Shown: positions 9,296-17,747 of the stretch, piece by piece
Numbering within the stretch: the stretch's first letter is position 1
How the letters are laid out: each line of letters opens with the position of its first letter
Assembly: GCF_028609865.1 (NCBI RefSeq)
Contig: NZ_CP063194.1
Coordinates: forward strand, 1,302,001-1,366,000
Origin: Corynebacterium jeddahense
Lineage (GTDB): Bacteria; Actinomycetota; Actinomycetes; Mycobacteriales; Mycobacteriaceae
Direction: 5' to 3'
DNA: 64,000 nucleotides
Position numbers and translations under genes: made by a program
The notes under the pieces: model-generated
Database searches by the model: none
Told to the model about the DNA's origin: nothing
What the model saw: only the letters and a program-made list of their open reading frames with translations

Positions 9296-10947
9296 GCACG
9301 CAGGACAATCGCGAGGACCGCGAGCCGGAGACCCAGTTCATCCAGCCGGGCATCGACGCCTCGGGCTACGAGGAAATGGAGGCCTACGAGGTCGGCGCCG
9401 ACAGCGCGGAGTACTACGAGGACGCCGACTTCGACGCAGACGACTTCGACGCAGACGAGTTCGACGCAGACGAGTTCGACGCAGACGAGTTCGACGATTC
9501 CGAGTTCGGCGAGGCCGACTACGGCGACGAATTCGATGACGAGGCCGAGGACGCCGACGACTATACGGACGAGGACTGGGCCGCGCTCGAGGCCGAGTAC
9601 GGCATTATCCAGCCCGCCATGGTCACCGAGGCGCTGCCGACGGTCTCCGTCGTCGGCCGCCCGAACGTGGGCAAATCCACGCTGGTCAACCGCTTCATCG
9701 GCCGCCGCGAGGCCGTCGTGGAGGACCACCCCGGCGTGACGCGCGACCGCGTCAGCTACATCACCGACTGGGGCGGACGCCGCTTCTGGGTGCAAGACAC
9801 CGGCGGCTGGGACCCGGACGCGAAGGGCATCCACGCCGCCATCGCGCGCCAGTCCGAGGCCGCGATGGCCACCTCCGACGTCATCGTCATGGTCGTGGAC
9901 GCGAAGACCGGCATCACGGAAACCGACGCCGTCATGGCGCGCAACCTGCAGCGCTCCGAGGTGCCGGTGATCCTCGTGGCCAACAAGTTCGAGTCGGACA
10001 GCCAGTGGGGCGACGTCGCGGAGTTCTACTCCCTCGGCCTGGGCGACCCGTGGCCGGTCTCGGCGCTGCACGGCCGCGGCGGCGCTGACGTGCTCGACGA
10101 GATCCTCCGGCTCTTCCCGGAGGTGCCCCGCGCAAAGGACTCCATCACGGGCGGCCCGCGCCGCGTCGCGCTCGTGGGCCGGCCGAACGTGGGCAAGTCG
10201 AGCCTGCTGAACAAGCTGACGAAGTCGAATCGTTCCGTGGTGGACAACGTCGCCGGCACGACGGTCGACCCGGTCGACGAGCTCGTCCAGCTCGACGAGG
10301 ACCTCTGGACCTTCATCGACACCGCCGGCCTGCGCAAGAAGGTGAAGAACGCGCAGGGCCACGAGTACTACGCGTCGCTGCGCACCCGCGGCACGATCGA
10401 GGCGGCCGAGGTGTGCGTCGTGCTTATCGACGCCTCCCAGGAGATCTCCGAGCAAGACCAGCGCGTCATCTCCATGGTGCTCGAGGCCGGCAAGGCGATG
10501 GTCATCTGCTTCAACAAGTGGGACCTCATGGACGAGGATCGCCGCTACGACTTCGACCGCGAGTTCGACGAGACGATGGGGCAGCTCAAGTGGGTGACCA
10601 AGCTGAATATCTCCGCCGACACCGGCCGCGGCCTGCACCGCCTCGAGCCGGCGATGAAGGAGGCGCTGGAGAACTGGGACAAGCGCGTCTCCACCGGCCA
10701 GCTCAACAACTGGCTGCGCGAGGCCATCGCGGCGAACCCGCCGCCGATGAAGAACAACCGCCTGCCGAAGCTCCTCTTCGCCACGATGGCGTCGACGCGC
10801 CCGCCGACAATCGTGCTGTTTACCACCGGCTTCCTCGACGCGGGCTACCGCCGCTACCTCGAGCGCAAGTTCCGCGAGCAGTTCGGCTACCACGGCACTC
10901 CGGTGCGCATCGCGGTGCGCGTGCGCGAGCGCCGCGGGCGCAAGTGA
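9292..10947 (+). CDS. der: Ribosome-assembly GTPase Der (EngA)
   Basis: A 551-residue double GTPase needed for 50S subunit assembly. G1 motifs GRPNVGKST (near residue 122) and GRPNVGKSS (near residue 296) mark the two GTPase domains, with NKFE and NKWD specificity motifs, and a C-terminal KH-like domain follows. The N-terminus carries an unusually acidic extension of about 110 residues including DADEF tandem repeats; such extensions occur in actinobacterial Der proteins and vary in length. ATG 9292 overlaps the cmk stop. Confidence 0.94.
   Translation: MSTQDNREDREPETQFIQPGIDASGYEEMEAYEVGADSAEYYEDADFDADDFDADEFDADEFDADEFDDSEFGEADYGDEFDDEAEDADDYTDEDWAALEAEYGIIQPAMVTEALPTVSVVGRPNVGKSTLVNRFIGRREAVVEDHPGVTRDRVSYITDWGGRRFWVQDTGGWDPDAKGIHAAIARQSEAAMATSDVIVMVVDAKTGITETDAVMARNLQRSEVPVILVANKFESDSQWGDVAEFYSLGLGDPWPVSALHGRGGADVLDEILRLFPEVPRAKDSITGGPRRVALVGRPNVGKSSLLNKLTKSNRSVVDNVAGTTVDPVDELVQLDEDLWTFIDTAGLRKKVKNAQGHEYYASLRTRGTIEAAEVCVVLIDASQEISEQDQRVISMVLEAGKAMVICFNKWDLMDEDRRYDFDREFDETMGQLKWVTKLNISADTGRGLHRLEPAMKEALENWDKRVSTGQLNNWLREAIAANPPPMKNNRLPKLLFATMASTRPPTIVLFTTGFLDAGYRRYLERKFREQFGYHGTPVRIAVRVRERRGRK
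9421..9507 (+). repeat. 15-bp tandem repeats coding acidic DADEF units in Der
   Basis: Units of 15 bp coding Asp-Ala-Asp-Glu-Phe occur as three identical copies (9448-9492), flanked by one diverged copy on the left (9433-9447), a 12-bp partial before it, and a diverged DDSEF copy on the right (9493-9507). The identical core suggests recent slippage expansion within the der extension. Confidence 0.85.
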
Positions 10948-11115
10948 CCGGCAGGTAGCCATGCGCACGCGCGAGATCGCCGTCGGCGGCCAGCCACGCT
11001 GCGCCGAGTCGAGGGGATGGGGCACGAGTGGCCGACGGGTTCGGGTGCGGCCCGGCGCGGCGTCGACGCTACGGCGGAGATCCTCGAGTTCTTCGGCCTC
11101 GATTCGCGCCGGTAA
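10948..11115 (+). pseudogene. Decayed 3' end of a PHB-depolymerase/LpqC-type esterase gene
   Basis: In the same frame as der, directly after its TGA, an open stretch reads ...RRVEGMGHEWPTGSG... DATAEILEFFGLDSRR and a TAA at 11113. GMGHEWP followed about 20 residues later by a terminal EILEFFGLD matches the catalytic-His block and tail of the intact LpqC-type esterase at 11924 (GGGHIWPGG... LLKFFGVDRA). Nothing of the nucleophile or aspartate blocks precedes it. It is best read as a remnant left by deletion of a paralogue, not as a functional gene. Confidence 0.6.
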
Positions 11116-11120
11116 CTGGG

Positions 11121-11903
11121 CTAGCGCCGGTAGACGAACGCGTCCGTGCGGTACGGCAGGGGGATCACCTGCCCGCGCTCGAAGCCGAGACGCTCGTAGA
11201 GGTACCAGGTGAGGTTCGCCTCCATCTTTGCGCGGGTCGCCTCGCCCGCCTTGAGCCAGTAGGAGCGCGTGGCCATGAGCTCGAAGCAGTCCTCGACGGC
11301 GATCATCTGCACCCATTCCTCGCGCAGCTCGGTCTCGAGGCGCCACGGGGCGGCGACGGTGGGGTAGAACCCCTCGCGCTGCACGTCGCCGGAGTGCATG
11401 ATGCGGCTCAGCCGCAGCACCCACGGGTGGCGCACGGCAAGCGTGTTCCAGCACAGCAGGAGCGCGCCGCCGTCGCGCACAACCCGGTCGGCCTCGCGGC
11501 TGGCCGCCTCCGCGTCGACCCAGTGCCAGGTCTGCGCGCAGGCCAGCGCGTCGACCGCGCCGCCACGCAGCCCGGTCGCCTCGGCGGTGGCCCGCCACAC
11601 GGGGACGTCGGGAAGCTGCGCGCGCAGGACGCGGACCATGTCGGCGCTGGGGTCGAAGGCGTAGGTGGCGCGAGCGACGTCGTGAAGCAACTGCGTGAGC
11701 TTGCCGGTGCCTGCGCCGGCGTCGCACACCTCGCCGCACCCGGCGAGCAGCTCCGCGACGGCCGCGGGGTAGGTGGGGCGGGCGACGTCGTAGCGGTGCG
11801 CGTCGCGGACGAACGCGGCGGCCGCCTGCGTGCGGTGGGCCCGGTCGCGGAAGGCCGGGCCGGACTTCCTGCTGGGGCCCGGTTGTGTTCCGCCGACGTG
11901 CAT
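11121..11903 (-). CDS. Class I SAM-dependent methyltransferase
   Basis: A 260-residue methyltransferase of the Methyltransf_11/25 type. SAM motif I is VCDAGAGTGKLTQLL (near residue 60), acidic post-I residues are in YAFDPSADMV, and the motif-IV region is ALACAQTWHWVD. The substrate cannot be told. The gene is divergent from the LpqC-type lipoprotein with only 20 bp between start codons, and a TAGATT hexamer 8 nt before the ATG suggests a leaderless transcript. Confidence 0.8.
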   Translation of the reverse strand: MHVGGTQPGPSRKSGPAFRDRAHRTQAAAAFVRDAHRYDVARPTYPAAVAELLAGCGEVCDAGAGTGKLTQLLHDVARATYAFDPSADMVRVLRAQLPDVPVWRATAEATGLRGGAVDALACAQTWHWVDAEAASREADRVVRDGGALLLCWNTLAVRHPWVLRLSRIMHSGDVQREGFYPTVAAPWRLETELREEWVQMIAVEDCFELMATRSYWLKAGEATRAKMEANLTWYLYERLGFERGQVIPLPYRTDAFVYRR

Positions 11904-11910
11904 GATCAGT

Positions 11911-11917
11911 TAATCTA
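11911..11917. promoter_or_regulatory. Overlapping divergent -10 elements (methyltransferase / esterase)
   Basis: TAATCTA reads as TAATCT on the + strand (11911-11916, 7 nt before GTG 11924) and as TAGATT on the - strand (11917-11912, 8 nt before the methyltransferase ATG). One 7-bp element can therefore serve both leaderless genes, though probably not at the same moment. No clear -35 on either side. Confidence 0.5.
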
Positions 11918-11923
11918 CCTTGC

Positions 11924-12865
11924 GTGTGTACACGAGAGCATCTGCGGAGGGCGCTCGCCGCGGCAGCGGTGGCGGGATGCTTCGTCGCAGCCGGGTGCTC
12001 CGCGGACGGGCGCCGGCTCCCGGTCGCGATGACGTCGTCGGCGCCGACGTTGGAGGACTCCGTGCGCGAGCTCGAGCCGTGGGACGCGGCGTCGTCCGAG
12101 CACCGCACCATTGTGTCTGCGGGGATGAAGCGCGACTTTGTCCTCTCGCTGCCGCAGGGCGCGAAGCAGCGCGAGCGCCTGCCGCTCATCCTCGCCTTCC
12201 ACGGCTACCGCGAGGACGCCGACAAGCTGCGCGCCAACTCCGGGCTGGACGGCGCGGACGCCGTGGTCGCCTACCTCAACGGCGTGGGCAACGCGTGGGC
12301 GCCGGCCCCGTACGCGACGACGACGGGGGAGCAGGACCTCGCGTTCGTGGACGGGGTGGTCGCGCAGCTGGAGGGGGAGTTCTCCATCGACCGGGCGCGC
12401 GTGTTTGCCGCCGGGTTCTCCAACGGGGGCGGGTTCGCCTCCTTCGTCGGGTGCCAGCGGCCGCAGGAGTTCACCGGCATCGCCACCGTCGCCGGCGCGT
12501 TCTACCAGCGCGTTTCGGAGGGGTGCTCCCAGATCCCGATGAAGCACATCGACTTCCACGGCACCGCCGACCCTGTCATCGCCTACAACGGCGGCGAGCG
12601 CCACGAGACGGTCTACGACTCCACCGCGGAGATGCTCGAGGAGGCCGCGGTGCGCAACCATTGCGACGCGCGCGGCGAGGACGTCGAGGTCTCCGCGACG
12701 GTGACGGAGGTGGACTGGGTCGGCTGCGACGCGGCGCTGAGCCACTACCGCATCGCCGGCGGTGGGCACATCTGGCCGGGCGGCGCGTCCGACAACTCCG
12801 GCCTCGTGCCGGCCGGCTTCGCCACCGACGCCCTGCTGAAGTTCTTCGGCGTCGACCGCGCTTAG
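11924..12865 (+). CDS. Lipoprotein esterase of the PHB depolymerase / LpqC family
   Basis: A 313-residue alpha/beta-hydrolase. The signal peptide ends in a lipobox (CFVAAGCSADG), so it is probably a lipid-anchored envelope protein. The triad is visible: Ser in AAGFSNGGGF (near residue 166), Asp in FHGTADPVIAY (near 217) and His in AGGGHIWPGG (near 281); the oxyanion region is LILAFHGYRE. The likely substrate is a short ester or feruloyl-type ester; polymer hydrolysis is not implied. GTG 11924 is used because TAATCT lies 7 nt upstream. A decayed relative lies about 800 bp upstream. Confidence 0.82.
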   Translation: MCTREHLRRALAAAAVAGCFVAAGCSADGRRLPVAMTSSAPTLEDSVRELEPWDAASSEHRTIVSAGMKRDFVLSLPQGAKQRERLPLILAFHGYREDADKLRANSGLDGADAVVAYLNGVGNAWAPAPYATTTGEQDLAFVDGVVAQLEGEFSIDRARVFAAGFSNGGGFASFVGCQRPQEFTGIATVAGAFYQRVSEGCSQIPMKHIDFHGTADPVIAYNGGERHETVYDSTAEMLEEAAVRNHCDARGEDVEVSATVTEVDWVGCDAALSHYRIAGGGHIWPGGASDNSGLVPAGFATDALLKFFGVDRA

Positions 12866-12887
12866 CCACGCGGGCACAATGGGCCCC

Positions 12888-13421
12888 ATGATCTACAGCT
12901 TCGAAGGCAAGGCCCCCACCATCCACCCCTCGGCGTTCATCGCAGAAGACGCGACCATCATCGGCGACGTCACCATCGGCGAGGACGCCAACATCTGGCC
13001 CGGCGTGGTCATCCGCGGCGACGTCGGCGCGATCCGCCTCGGCGCCCGCGTCAACGTCCAGGACGGCTCCGTGCTCCACGTGGACACGAACGGGGAGACA
13101 CTGCTTGACGACGACGTCACCGTCGGCCACCTCGCCATGGTCCACGGCTGCCACGTCGGGCCCGGCTGCCTCATCGGCATGAGCGCGACGGTGCTGTCGA
13201 GGTCCCGCGTGGGCAAGGGCAGCATCGTGGCGGGCGGGGCAGTGGTGCTCGAAGGACAGCAGCTGCCGGAGTTCTCTCTGGCGGCCGGCGTGCCCGCTAA
13301 AGTGAAGCGCACGCTCGATCCGGACACCTACGAGGCGAGGTTGCGCCACGCGGCGTACTACGTGGAACTGGGCCGGCGGGCGGCCACCGGTTTGGCGCCG
13401 GTGGAGCGGTTTAAGGAGTAG
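12888..13421 (+). CDS. Gamma-carbonic anhydrase family protein
   Basis: A 177-residue left-handed beta-helix protein built of hexapeptide repeats (IIGDVTIGEDANIWPGVVIR). Zinc-ligand histidines of the family appear in VLHVDTN and in VGHLAMVHGCHVG. The protein is of the YrdA/PaaY type; enzymatic activity cannot be inferred with certainty. ATG 12888 is preferred over ATG 12879 because it begins the conserved MIYSFEGKAP and lies 7 nt after a weak CACAAT hexamer. Confidence 0.85.
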   Translation: MIYSFEGKAPTIHPSAFIAEDATIIGDVTIGEDANIWPGVVIRGDVGAIRLGARVNVQDGSVLHVDTNGETLLDDDVTVGHLAMVHGCHVGPGCLIGMSATVLSRSRVGKGSIVAGGAVVLEGQQLPEFSLAAGVPAKVKRTLDPDTYEARLRHAAYYVELGRRAATGLAPVERFKE

Positions 13422-13467
13422 AAGTTCACATTGAAAGAATCATCAAAGTCACGCAAAGAGGAGTAAT

Positions 13468-14358
13468 GTGACTGTTATGACATTGAATAACGTAACAGTA
13501 CTTGGTGCAGGTGTCCTGGGCGCGCAGATCGCTTTTTGCTCTGCGTTCGCGGGCAAGAAGGTTGTGTCCTACGACATCAACGAGGAGGCCCTCGCGGCCG
13601 GCAAGAAGCGTTTCGACGCCATCGGTGAACAGATGAAGGCGGAGCTCGAATCCGCCAACGACGAAACCGTCGCGGCAGCGCACGCCAACCTGACGCAGAC
13701 CTCGGACCTGAAGGAGGCGGTGGCGAACGCGGACCTGGTCATCGAGGCGATCCCGGAGAACCTCGAGCTAAAGCGCAAGGTATGGGCTGAGGTGGGGCAG
13801 TACGCCCCGGAAACCGCGGTGTTCGCCACCAACACCTCCACGCTCATGCCAAGCAAGTTCGCAGACGCGACGGGCGCTCCGGAGCGTTTCTTGGCGCTGC
13901 ACTTTGCCAACCACATCTGGATCCAGAACACCGCCGAGGTGATGCCGCACGAGGGCACCGACCCGAAGTATGTGGACCAGCTCGTCGAGTTTGCAGAGCA
14001 GATTAACATGGTGCCGGTCCCGCTTAAGCGCGAGCAGCCCGGCTACGTGCTGAACACCCTGCTGGTGCCGCTCCTGAGTGCTGGTATGTATCTGCTGCAC
14101 CACGACGTCGCCGAACCGGTTGACATCGACCGTGACTGGCGCAACTCCACCGGCTCGCCGCGCGGCCCGTTCGAGATCATGGACCTCGTCGGTGTGCGCA
14201 CCCTGGCCGCCGTGATCCAGTCCGACGAGAACGCCGCTGATTGGAAGAAGCAATTTGTTAAGGAGACCCTTGAGCCGATGATCGCCGCCGGCAAGACTGG
14301 CCTGGAGGCGGGGCAGGGCTTCTACACCTACGACGTGAACGGAAATATTGTTTCCTAG
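13468..14358 (+). CDS. 3-hydroxyacyl-CoA dehydrogenase family protein
   Basis: A 296-residue NAD-dependent dehydrogenase. The Rossmann motif is VTVLGAGVLGAQIAF, the post-beta-2 acidic residue is in SYDINEEAL, Ser is in ATNTSTLMP, and the catalytic His region reads LHFANHIWIQNTAEVMPHE. The usual HFFNPV is replaced by HFANHI, a variant subgroup, so the substrate is uncertain. An AGAGGAG site precedes GTG 13468 closely; ATG 13477 is an alternative. The stop overlaps the convergent hipA stop in a shared CTAG. Its GC is lower than that of the core genes. Confidence 0.82.
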   Translation: MTVMTLNNVTVLGAGVLGAQIAFCSAFAGKKVVSYDINEEALAAGKKRFDAIGEQMKAELESANDETVAAAHANLTQTSDLKEAVANADLVIEAIPENLELKRKVWAEVGQYAPETAVFATNTSTLMPSKFADATGAPERFLALHFANHIWIQNTAEVMPHEGTDPKYVDQLVEFAEQINMVPVPLKREQPGYVLNTLLVPLLSAGMYLLHHDVAEPVDIDRDWRNSTGSPRGPFEIMDLVGVRTLAAVIQSDENAADWKKQFVKETLEPMIAAGKTGLEAGQGFYTYDVNGNIVS

Positions 14359-15584
14359 GTGCGGTGCTCGCGGATAAGCTGTTGAGCTCGCTGCAGATGC
14401 CCTCCGTCAAAACCAGGCGCAACCAGTTTGTCCTCGGCGACGGCGATGTGGTTTCTGCGTGCGAGCTCTTTCCATTGCTTCACTGCGTCAACTGCGCGGC
14501 TGAGTCGCTCGATGGCTTGAGCGTCATTGAGGCCAAACCAGCCCGCGGCACCAATGAGTGTTTCTACCGAATCGTCGCCGATAACGTCCACCGAAGTGGC
14601 AAAATTGGTTTTGGTTGTGGCGGGCGTGATATCGAATACGGGGGAGAGCCGCCACGCGCCATCTACGCGAATGAATCCGTGGTTTCGCAGGTGGTTATCG
14701 GTGTTGCCCACCAGCAGGTTGATCGCTGTCCTGCTAAAAAGCTCAGCCGCGGAATCGCCATTGATGCTCAGCAGCCGAAGCTCCTCAGCGATCTCAACCA
14801 TGGACGCACGGTCGCCGTCCGTACGATTGAGCAGAGTCATTGCGGACATGTAGGGGATACGGGCTTCGCTTCCATCCTCACCGTAGGCTCGGTCGAACCT
14901 TTCCAGAAGCAATACGGACCGCCCGTTTATCTCCAAAAGTCTCGACCTCGGTGTGGTGATGCCCGCAAGTTCTGCGATATCCAAACAGACCTTTTCCCAG
15001 GCAACTGCGTCAATAGTGTCCGCGGATGACGAGAACTTCGCCATCATCAGCTTGCCTTCGTCATCGATGACTGTCGCTTTCGGACGGGCGCCCCCCAGAG
15101 AGGATCCTGCAACGGCGATGCGTCTCAAGGCATCCACTGCATCATCGCCCTCCTCAACGGCGCGCGAGGCACGCTCAATGTCAGCGAGGTTCACAATTTT
15201 GGGTACCCGGCTGCTCGGCGATTGGGTCACCCCGTTCACTTCGAAACGCAACGCTCCTAAGCGAAGGCGATCATTCACACCGAGGAGGTAGTCGACCTCG
15301 GACGGCTGATCACCCCGCCGCGCATACTGTTTTTGAATGAGCAATCGCCCCCAGCGATCCGGGGCAGAATCAGAAAGAGCGGTGGGCAGATGCCCGCGAT
15401 CAGAGACAAGAGGTTGCTTTCCGCTGTGAAGGGGAAGCGCAGGGCTGATCTCGTACGCGTCCGGATGTTGTATCCACTCTTTTTCGTACTCGAGCGTCCC
15501 TCCGTGTTGATGCGGAAAATAGGTTGCGACAGAGAGCTTGCGGTCTCCGATCTCCGTCCAGATGTGTATAGACGTGGGTGCCAT
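14355..15584 (-). CDS. hipA: HipA-family serine/threonine kinase toxin
   Basis: A 409-residue HipA toxin. Visible kinase features are the phosphate-loop region VAGSSLGGARPKATV, the catalytic segment LLVGNTDNHLRNHGF (Asp and Asn of the HipA active site) and the metal-binding PVFDITPAT. In studied systems HipA phosphorylates glutamyl-tRNA synthetase and is held inactive by HipB; that function is inferred. The antitoxin gene lies immediately upstream with a 2-nt gap, so the pair is one operon. GC is visibly lower than in flanking core genes, which suggests acquisition. Confidence 0.88.
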   Translation of the reverse strand: MAPTSIHIWTEIGDRKLSVATYFPHQHGGTLEYEKEWIQHPDAYEISPALPLHSGKQPLVSDRGHLPTALSDSAPDRWGRLLIQKQYARRGDQPSEVDYLLGVNDRLRLGALRFEVNGVTQSPSSRVPKIVNLADIERASRAVEEGDDAVDALRRIAVAGSSLGGARPKATVIDDEGKLMMAKFSSSADTIDAVAWEKVCLDIAELAGITTPRSRLLEINGRSVLLLERFDRAYGEDGSEARIPYMSAMTLLNRTDGDRASMVEIAEELRLLSINGDSAAELFSRTAINLLVGNTDNHLRNHGFIRVDGAWRLSPVFDITPATTKTNFATSVDVIGDDSVETLIGAAGWFGLNDAQAIERLSRAVDAVKQWKELARRNHIAVAEDKLVAPGFDGGHLQRAQQLIREHRT

Positions 15585-15586
15585 CG

Positions 15587-15883
15587 CTAAATCATCTGCT
15601 CAATCAAAGCCCGACCGCGATCGTGTTCCATCGGATCAACCGCAGCTTTTACGCGGTCGAGCAGCTGGAACGCGCGGCACACCCTGAGGAAATTTTCCAT
15701 CGTCGCGCCGTGACCTTGCTCTAAGCGACGCAACGTGGACACGCTCACGTCGGCGCGGTAGGCAGCCTGCTCGATTGTGAGACGGTTGAGGCGACGCCAG
15801 CGCTGCAGATCTTCGCCGATCTCGATAAGTCCGCCTTCAACCGCGCGGGGAGTTCTACGGATACTCACTTTTGACGTGTTCAT
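15587..15883 (-). CDS. hipB: HipB-like helix-turn-helix antitoxin
   Basis: A 98-residue XRE-type DNA-binding protein with the helix-turn-helix RLTIEQAAYRADVSVSTLRRLEQG (central helices TIEQAAYRADVSVSTLRRL). It is the predicted cognate antitoxin and autorepressor of the adjacent hipA. The ATG is preceded on the - strand by an AT-rich stretch (about 15884-15925) that should hold the promoter and operator, including a TATGAC and a CACAAT hexamer; no perfect palindrome was found there. Confidence 0.85.
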   Translation of the reverse strand: MNTSKVSIRRTPRAVEGGLIEIGEDLQRWRRLNRLTIEQAAYRADVSVSTLRRLEQGHGATMENFLRVCRAFQLLDRVKAAVDPMEHDRGRALIEQMI

Positions 15884-16000
15884 AGCAGTATTGTGTCATA
15901 TTTGAGTAGCTGCTGGATGGTGCGATAGAGACGGACTCAGGGTTGGGGCAGCTTGCGTAACGTGGTGGGTCCCAAAGTATCGAGAAGGAAGGGTGCCCAA

Positions 16001-16360
16001 GTGAACCGCGAGATCGTCTTCATCGTTTACGCGACCGACATCGAGAGATCGGTCGAATTTTACTCAGCCCTCCTGGAGTTGGAAACCGATTTTGTTTCAC
16101 CCCGCTACGTGACGTTCGCTTTGGCGGACGGTGTCGCTCTCGCACTGTGGACCGGAAACTCCGCGGCCCTTGCTGGCGCCCCGGCGCGGACGACTGAAGT
16201 GTGCCTCAACGTCAACGCGGAAGAGGTCATGGGACTGTTCAAGACTTGGACGGACAAGGGGGTTGACGTCATTCGAGAGCCCCACCAGGACGTGTTCGGA
16301 ACGACGTTCGTCGTCGCGGATCCAGACGGCAACCAGATCCGAGTAGCACCTATCGACTAG
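16001..16360 (+). CDS. VOC-superfamily (glyoxalase/bleomycin-resistance-like) protein
   Basis: A 119-residue single-domain VOC protein. GTG 16001 was chosen because GAAGGAAGGG ends 7 nt upstream and it begins the first beta strand (REIVFIVYATDIERSVEFYS). The C-terminal block is VVADPDGNQIRVAPID. VOC domains include metal-dependent dioxygenases, glyoxalases and drug-binding proteins; which applies here cannot be said. It lies in the lower-GC stretch between hipBA and the zinc dehydrogenase, transcribed toward the latter. Confidence 0.72.
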   Translation: MNREIVFIVYATDIERSVEFYSALLELETDFVSPRYVTFALADGVALALWTGNSAALAGAPARTTEVCLNVNAEEVMGLFKTWTDKGVDVIREPHQDVFGTTFVVADPDGNQIRVAPID

Positions 16361-16401
16361 TTGCTACTCGTAAACTCCCGTTCACTCAAGAGACGACACG
16401 C

Positions 16402-16500
16402 ATGTAACGTTTTCTTTCTTCGGTGACGCTTGGGACAAATAGATGGCGTTTTATGTAACGTGAATTACATGGTGCCTCATTGCATGGTGCACCTTATACG
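16402..16500 (+). promoter_or_regulatory. Operator-like motifs and -10 upstream of the zinc dehydrogenase
   Basis: ATGTAACGT occurs twice (16402-16410 and 16453-16461). The second copy is the left arm of an inverted repeat, ATGTAA-N6-TTACAT (16453-16470). CATGGTGC is then repeated directly (16468-16475 and 16483-16490), and TATACG (16495-16500) is a likely -10. The arrangement suggests binding of a dimeric regulator that is not encoded next door. Confidence 0.55.
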
Positions 16501-16515
16501 AGTGAAAGGCCCCCA

Positions 16516-17694
16516 ATGAAAGCCCTAACCTGGCAAGCCAAGCGGACCGTGTCTGTCGAGGAAGTTCCAGACCCGAAGATCATCGAACCCACCGACGCCA
16601 TCATCCGCGTTACCTCTACCGCCATCTGCGGCTCAGACCTCCACCTCTACGAGGTTCTCGTCCCCTTCATGGACAAGGGCGACGTGATTGGCCACGAGCC
16701 GATGGGCATCGTCGAAGAAGTTGGCAGCGCTGTCACCAACCTGAAACCTGGCGATCGTGTGGTCGTTCCCTTCAACGTTTCCTGCGGGCACTGCTACATG
16801 TGCGAGCACGGCCTTCAGTCCCAGTGTGAGACCACGCAGGTTCGCGAGTACGGCAACGGAGCTACCTTGCTCGGCTATTCGCGCCTGTACGGTTCGCTTC
16901 CGGGCGGCCAGGCCGAGTACTTGCGCGTCCCTCACGCCGACTACGGTCCCATCAAAATCCCCAGCGTCGGCGAGGATGAGCGCTTTCTCTTCCTTTCCGA
17001 CGTGCTGCCGACCGCCTGGCAGGGCGTCAAGTACGCCGACGTACCTGAAGGTGGCACCCTCGCGGTGCTCGGCCTTGGCCCGATCGGGCAGATGGCCACG
17101 CGTATCGGCGCACACTTCGGCTACCGCGTGATTGGCGTCGACCCCGTCGCGGAGCGACGCGCTATGGCAGCCCGTCACGGCATCGAGGTCATCGAGGGCA
17201 GCGACGAGGAGGTCGTCGAGAAGCTGCGCGAGCTTACCGACGGCCGCGGGCCCGACTCCGTCCTCGACGCCGTCGGCATGGAGGCTCACGAGTCTCCCGT
17301 CGCAGGCATCGCCCAGGCCGCGACTGGCCTGCTGCCTTCTCCGCTCGGCCGCGCCGCTATGGAGAATGCGGGTGTGGACCGCATGAGCGCGCTCTACACC
17401 GCCATTGAAGCCGTGCGACGCGGCGGCACCATCTCGCTGAGCGGCGTGTACGGCGGGATGAAGGACCCGATGCCGATGATGACGCTGTTTGACAAGCAGA
17501 TTCAGATGCGGATGGGCCAGTGCAACGTGCGCAACTGGACCGATGACCTTCTCCCGCTGGTGGACGACCCGTCCGATCCACTCGGCGTGCTCGATTTGAC
17601 CACCCACACAGCGCCGCTCGACGAGGCTCCCACGATGTATGAGAAGTTCCAAAAGAAGCAGGACGGCTGCATCAAGGTCGTCCTCAAGCCGTAA
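16516..17694 (+). CDS. Zinc-dependent alcohol / formaldehyde dehydrogenase family protein
   Basis: A 392-residue medium-chain dehydrogenase of the formaldehyde-dehydrogenase-like group. Catalytic zinc ligands are in AICGSDLHLYE and GHEPMGIVEEVG; the structural zinc site is CGHCYMCEHGLQSQC; the NAD-binding motif is LAVLGLGPIGQMA. The insertion GNGATLLGYSRLYGSLPGG is typical of formaldehyde-dehydrogenase relatives, but the true substrate is unknown. ATG 16516 follows a GAAAGG site. A strong terminator lies just downstream. Confidence 0.83.
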   Translation: MKALTWQAKRTVSVEEVPDPKIIEPTDAIIRVTSTAICGSDLHLYEVLVPFMDKGDVIGHEPMGIVEEVGSAVTNLKPGDRVVVPFNVSCGHCYMCEHGLQSQCETTQVREYGNGATLLGYSRLYGSLPGGQAEYLRVPHADYGPIKIPSVGEDERFLFLSDVLPTAWQGVKYADVPEGGTLAVLGLGPIGQMATRIGAHFGYRVIGVDPVAERRAMAARHGIEVIEGSDEEVVEKLRELTDGRGPDSVLDAVGMEAHESPVAGIAQAATGLLPSPLGRAAMENAGVDRMSALYTAIEAVRRGGTISLSGVYGGMKDPMPMMTLFDKQIQMRMGQCNVRNWTDDLLPLVDDPSDPLGVLDLTTHTAPLDEAPTMYEKFQKKQDGCIKVVLKP

Positions 17695-17710
17695 GACGGC
17701 ATCAACGCGT

Positions 17711-17737
17711 AAACCCCCAGCTCAGGCCGGGGGTTTT
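17711..17737. terminator. Rho-independent terminator after the zinc dehydrogenase
   Basis: Complementary AAACCCCC and GGGGGTTTT arms enclose a short loop. The T-run on the + strand serves the dehydrogenase, and the A-run on the left lets it also end the - strand tRNA-Pro transcript. Confidence 0.8.
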
Positions 17738-17747
17738 GCGCATGTTG

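Noticed and set aside
10948..11115. Genuine C-terminal extension of Der by stop readthrough
   Set aside because: Der ends with its normal KH-domain tail (RERRGRK) before the TGA, and the following residues match an esterase C-terminus; a gene remnant is simpler.
9091..12189. A 1032-codon open frame on the - strand across cmk, der and beyond
   Set aside because: It is antisense to two clear essential genes, has Arg/Ala/His-rich low-complexity translation and no family features; long antisense frames are common in GC-rich genomes.
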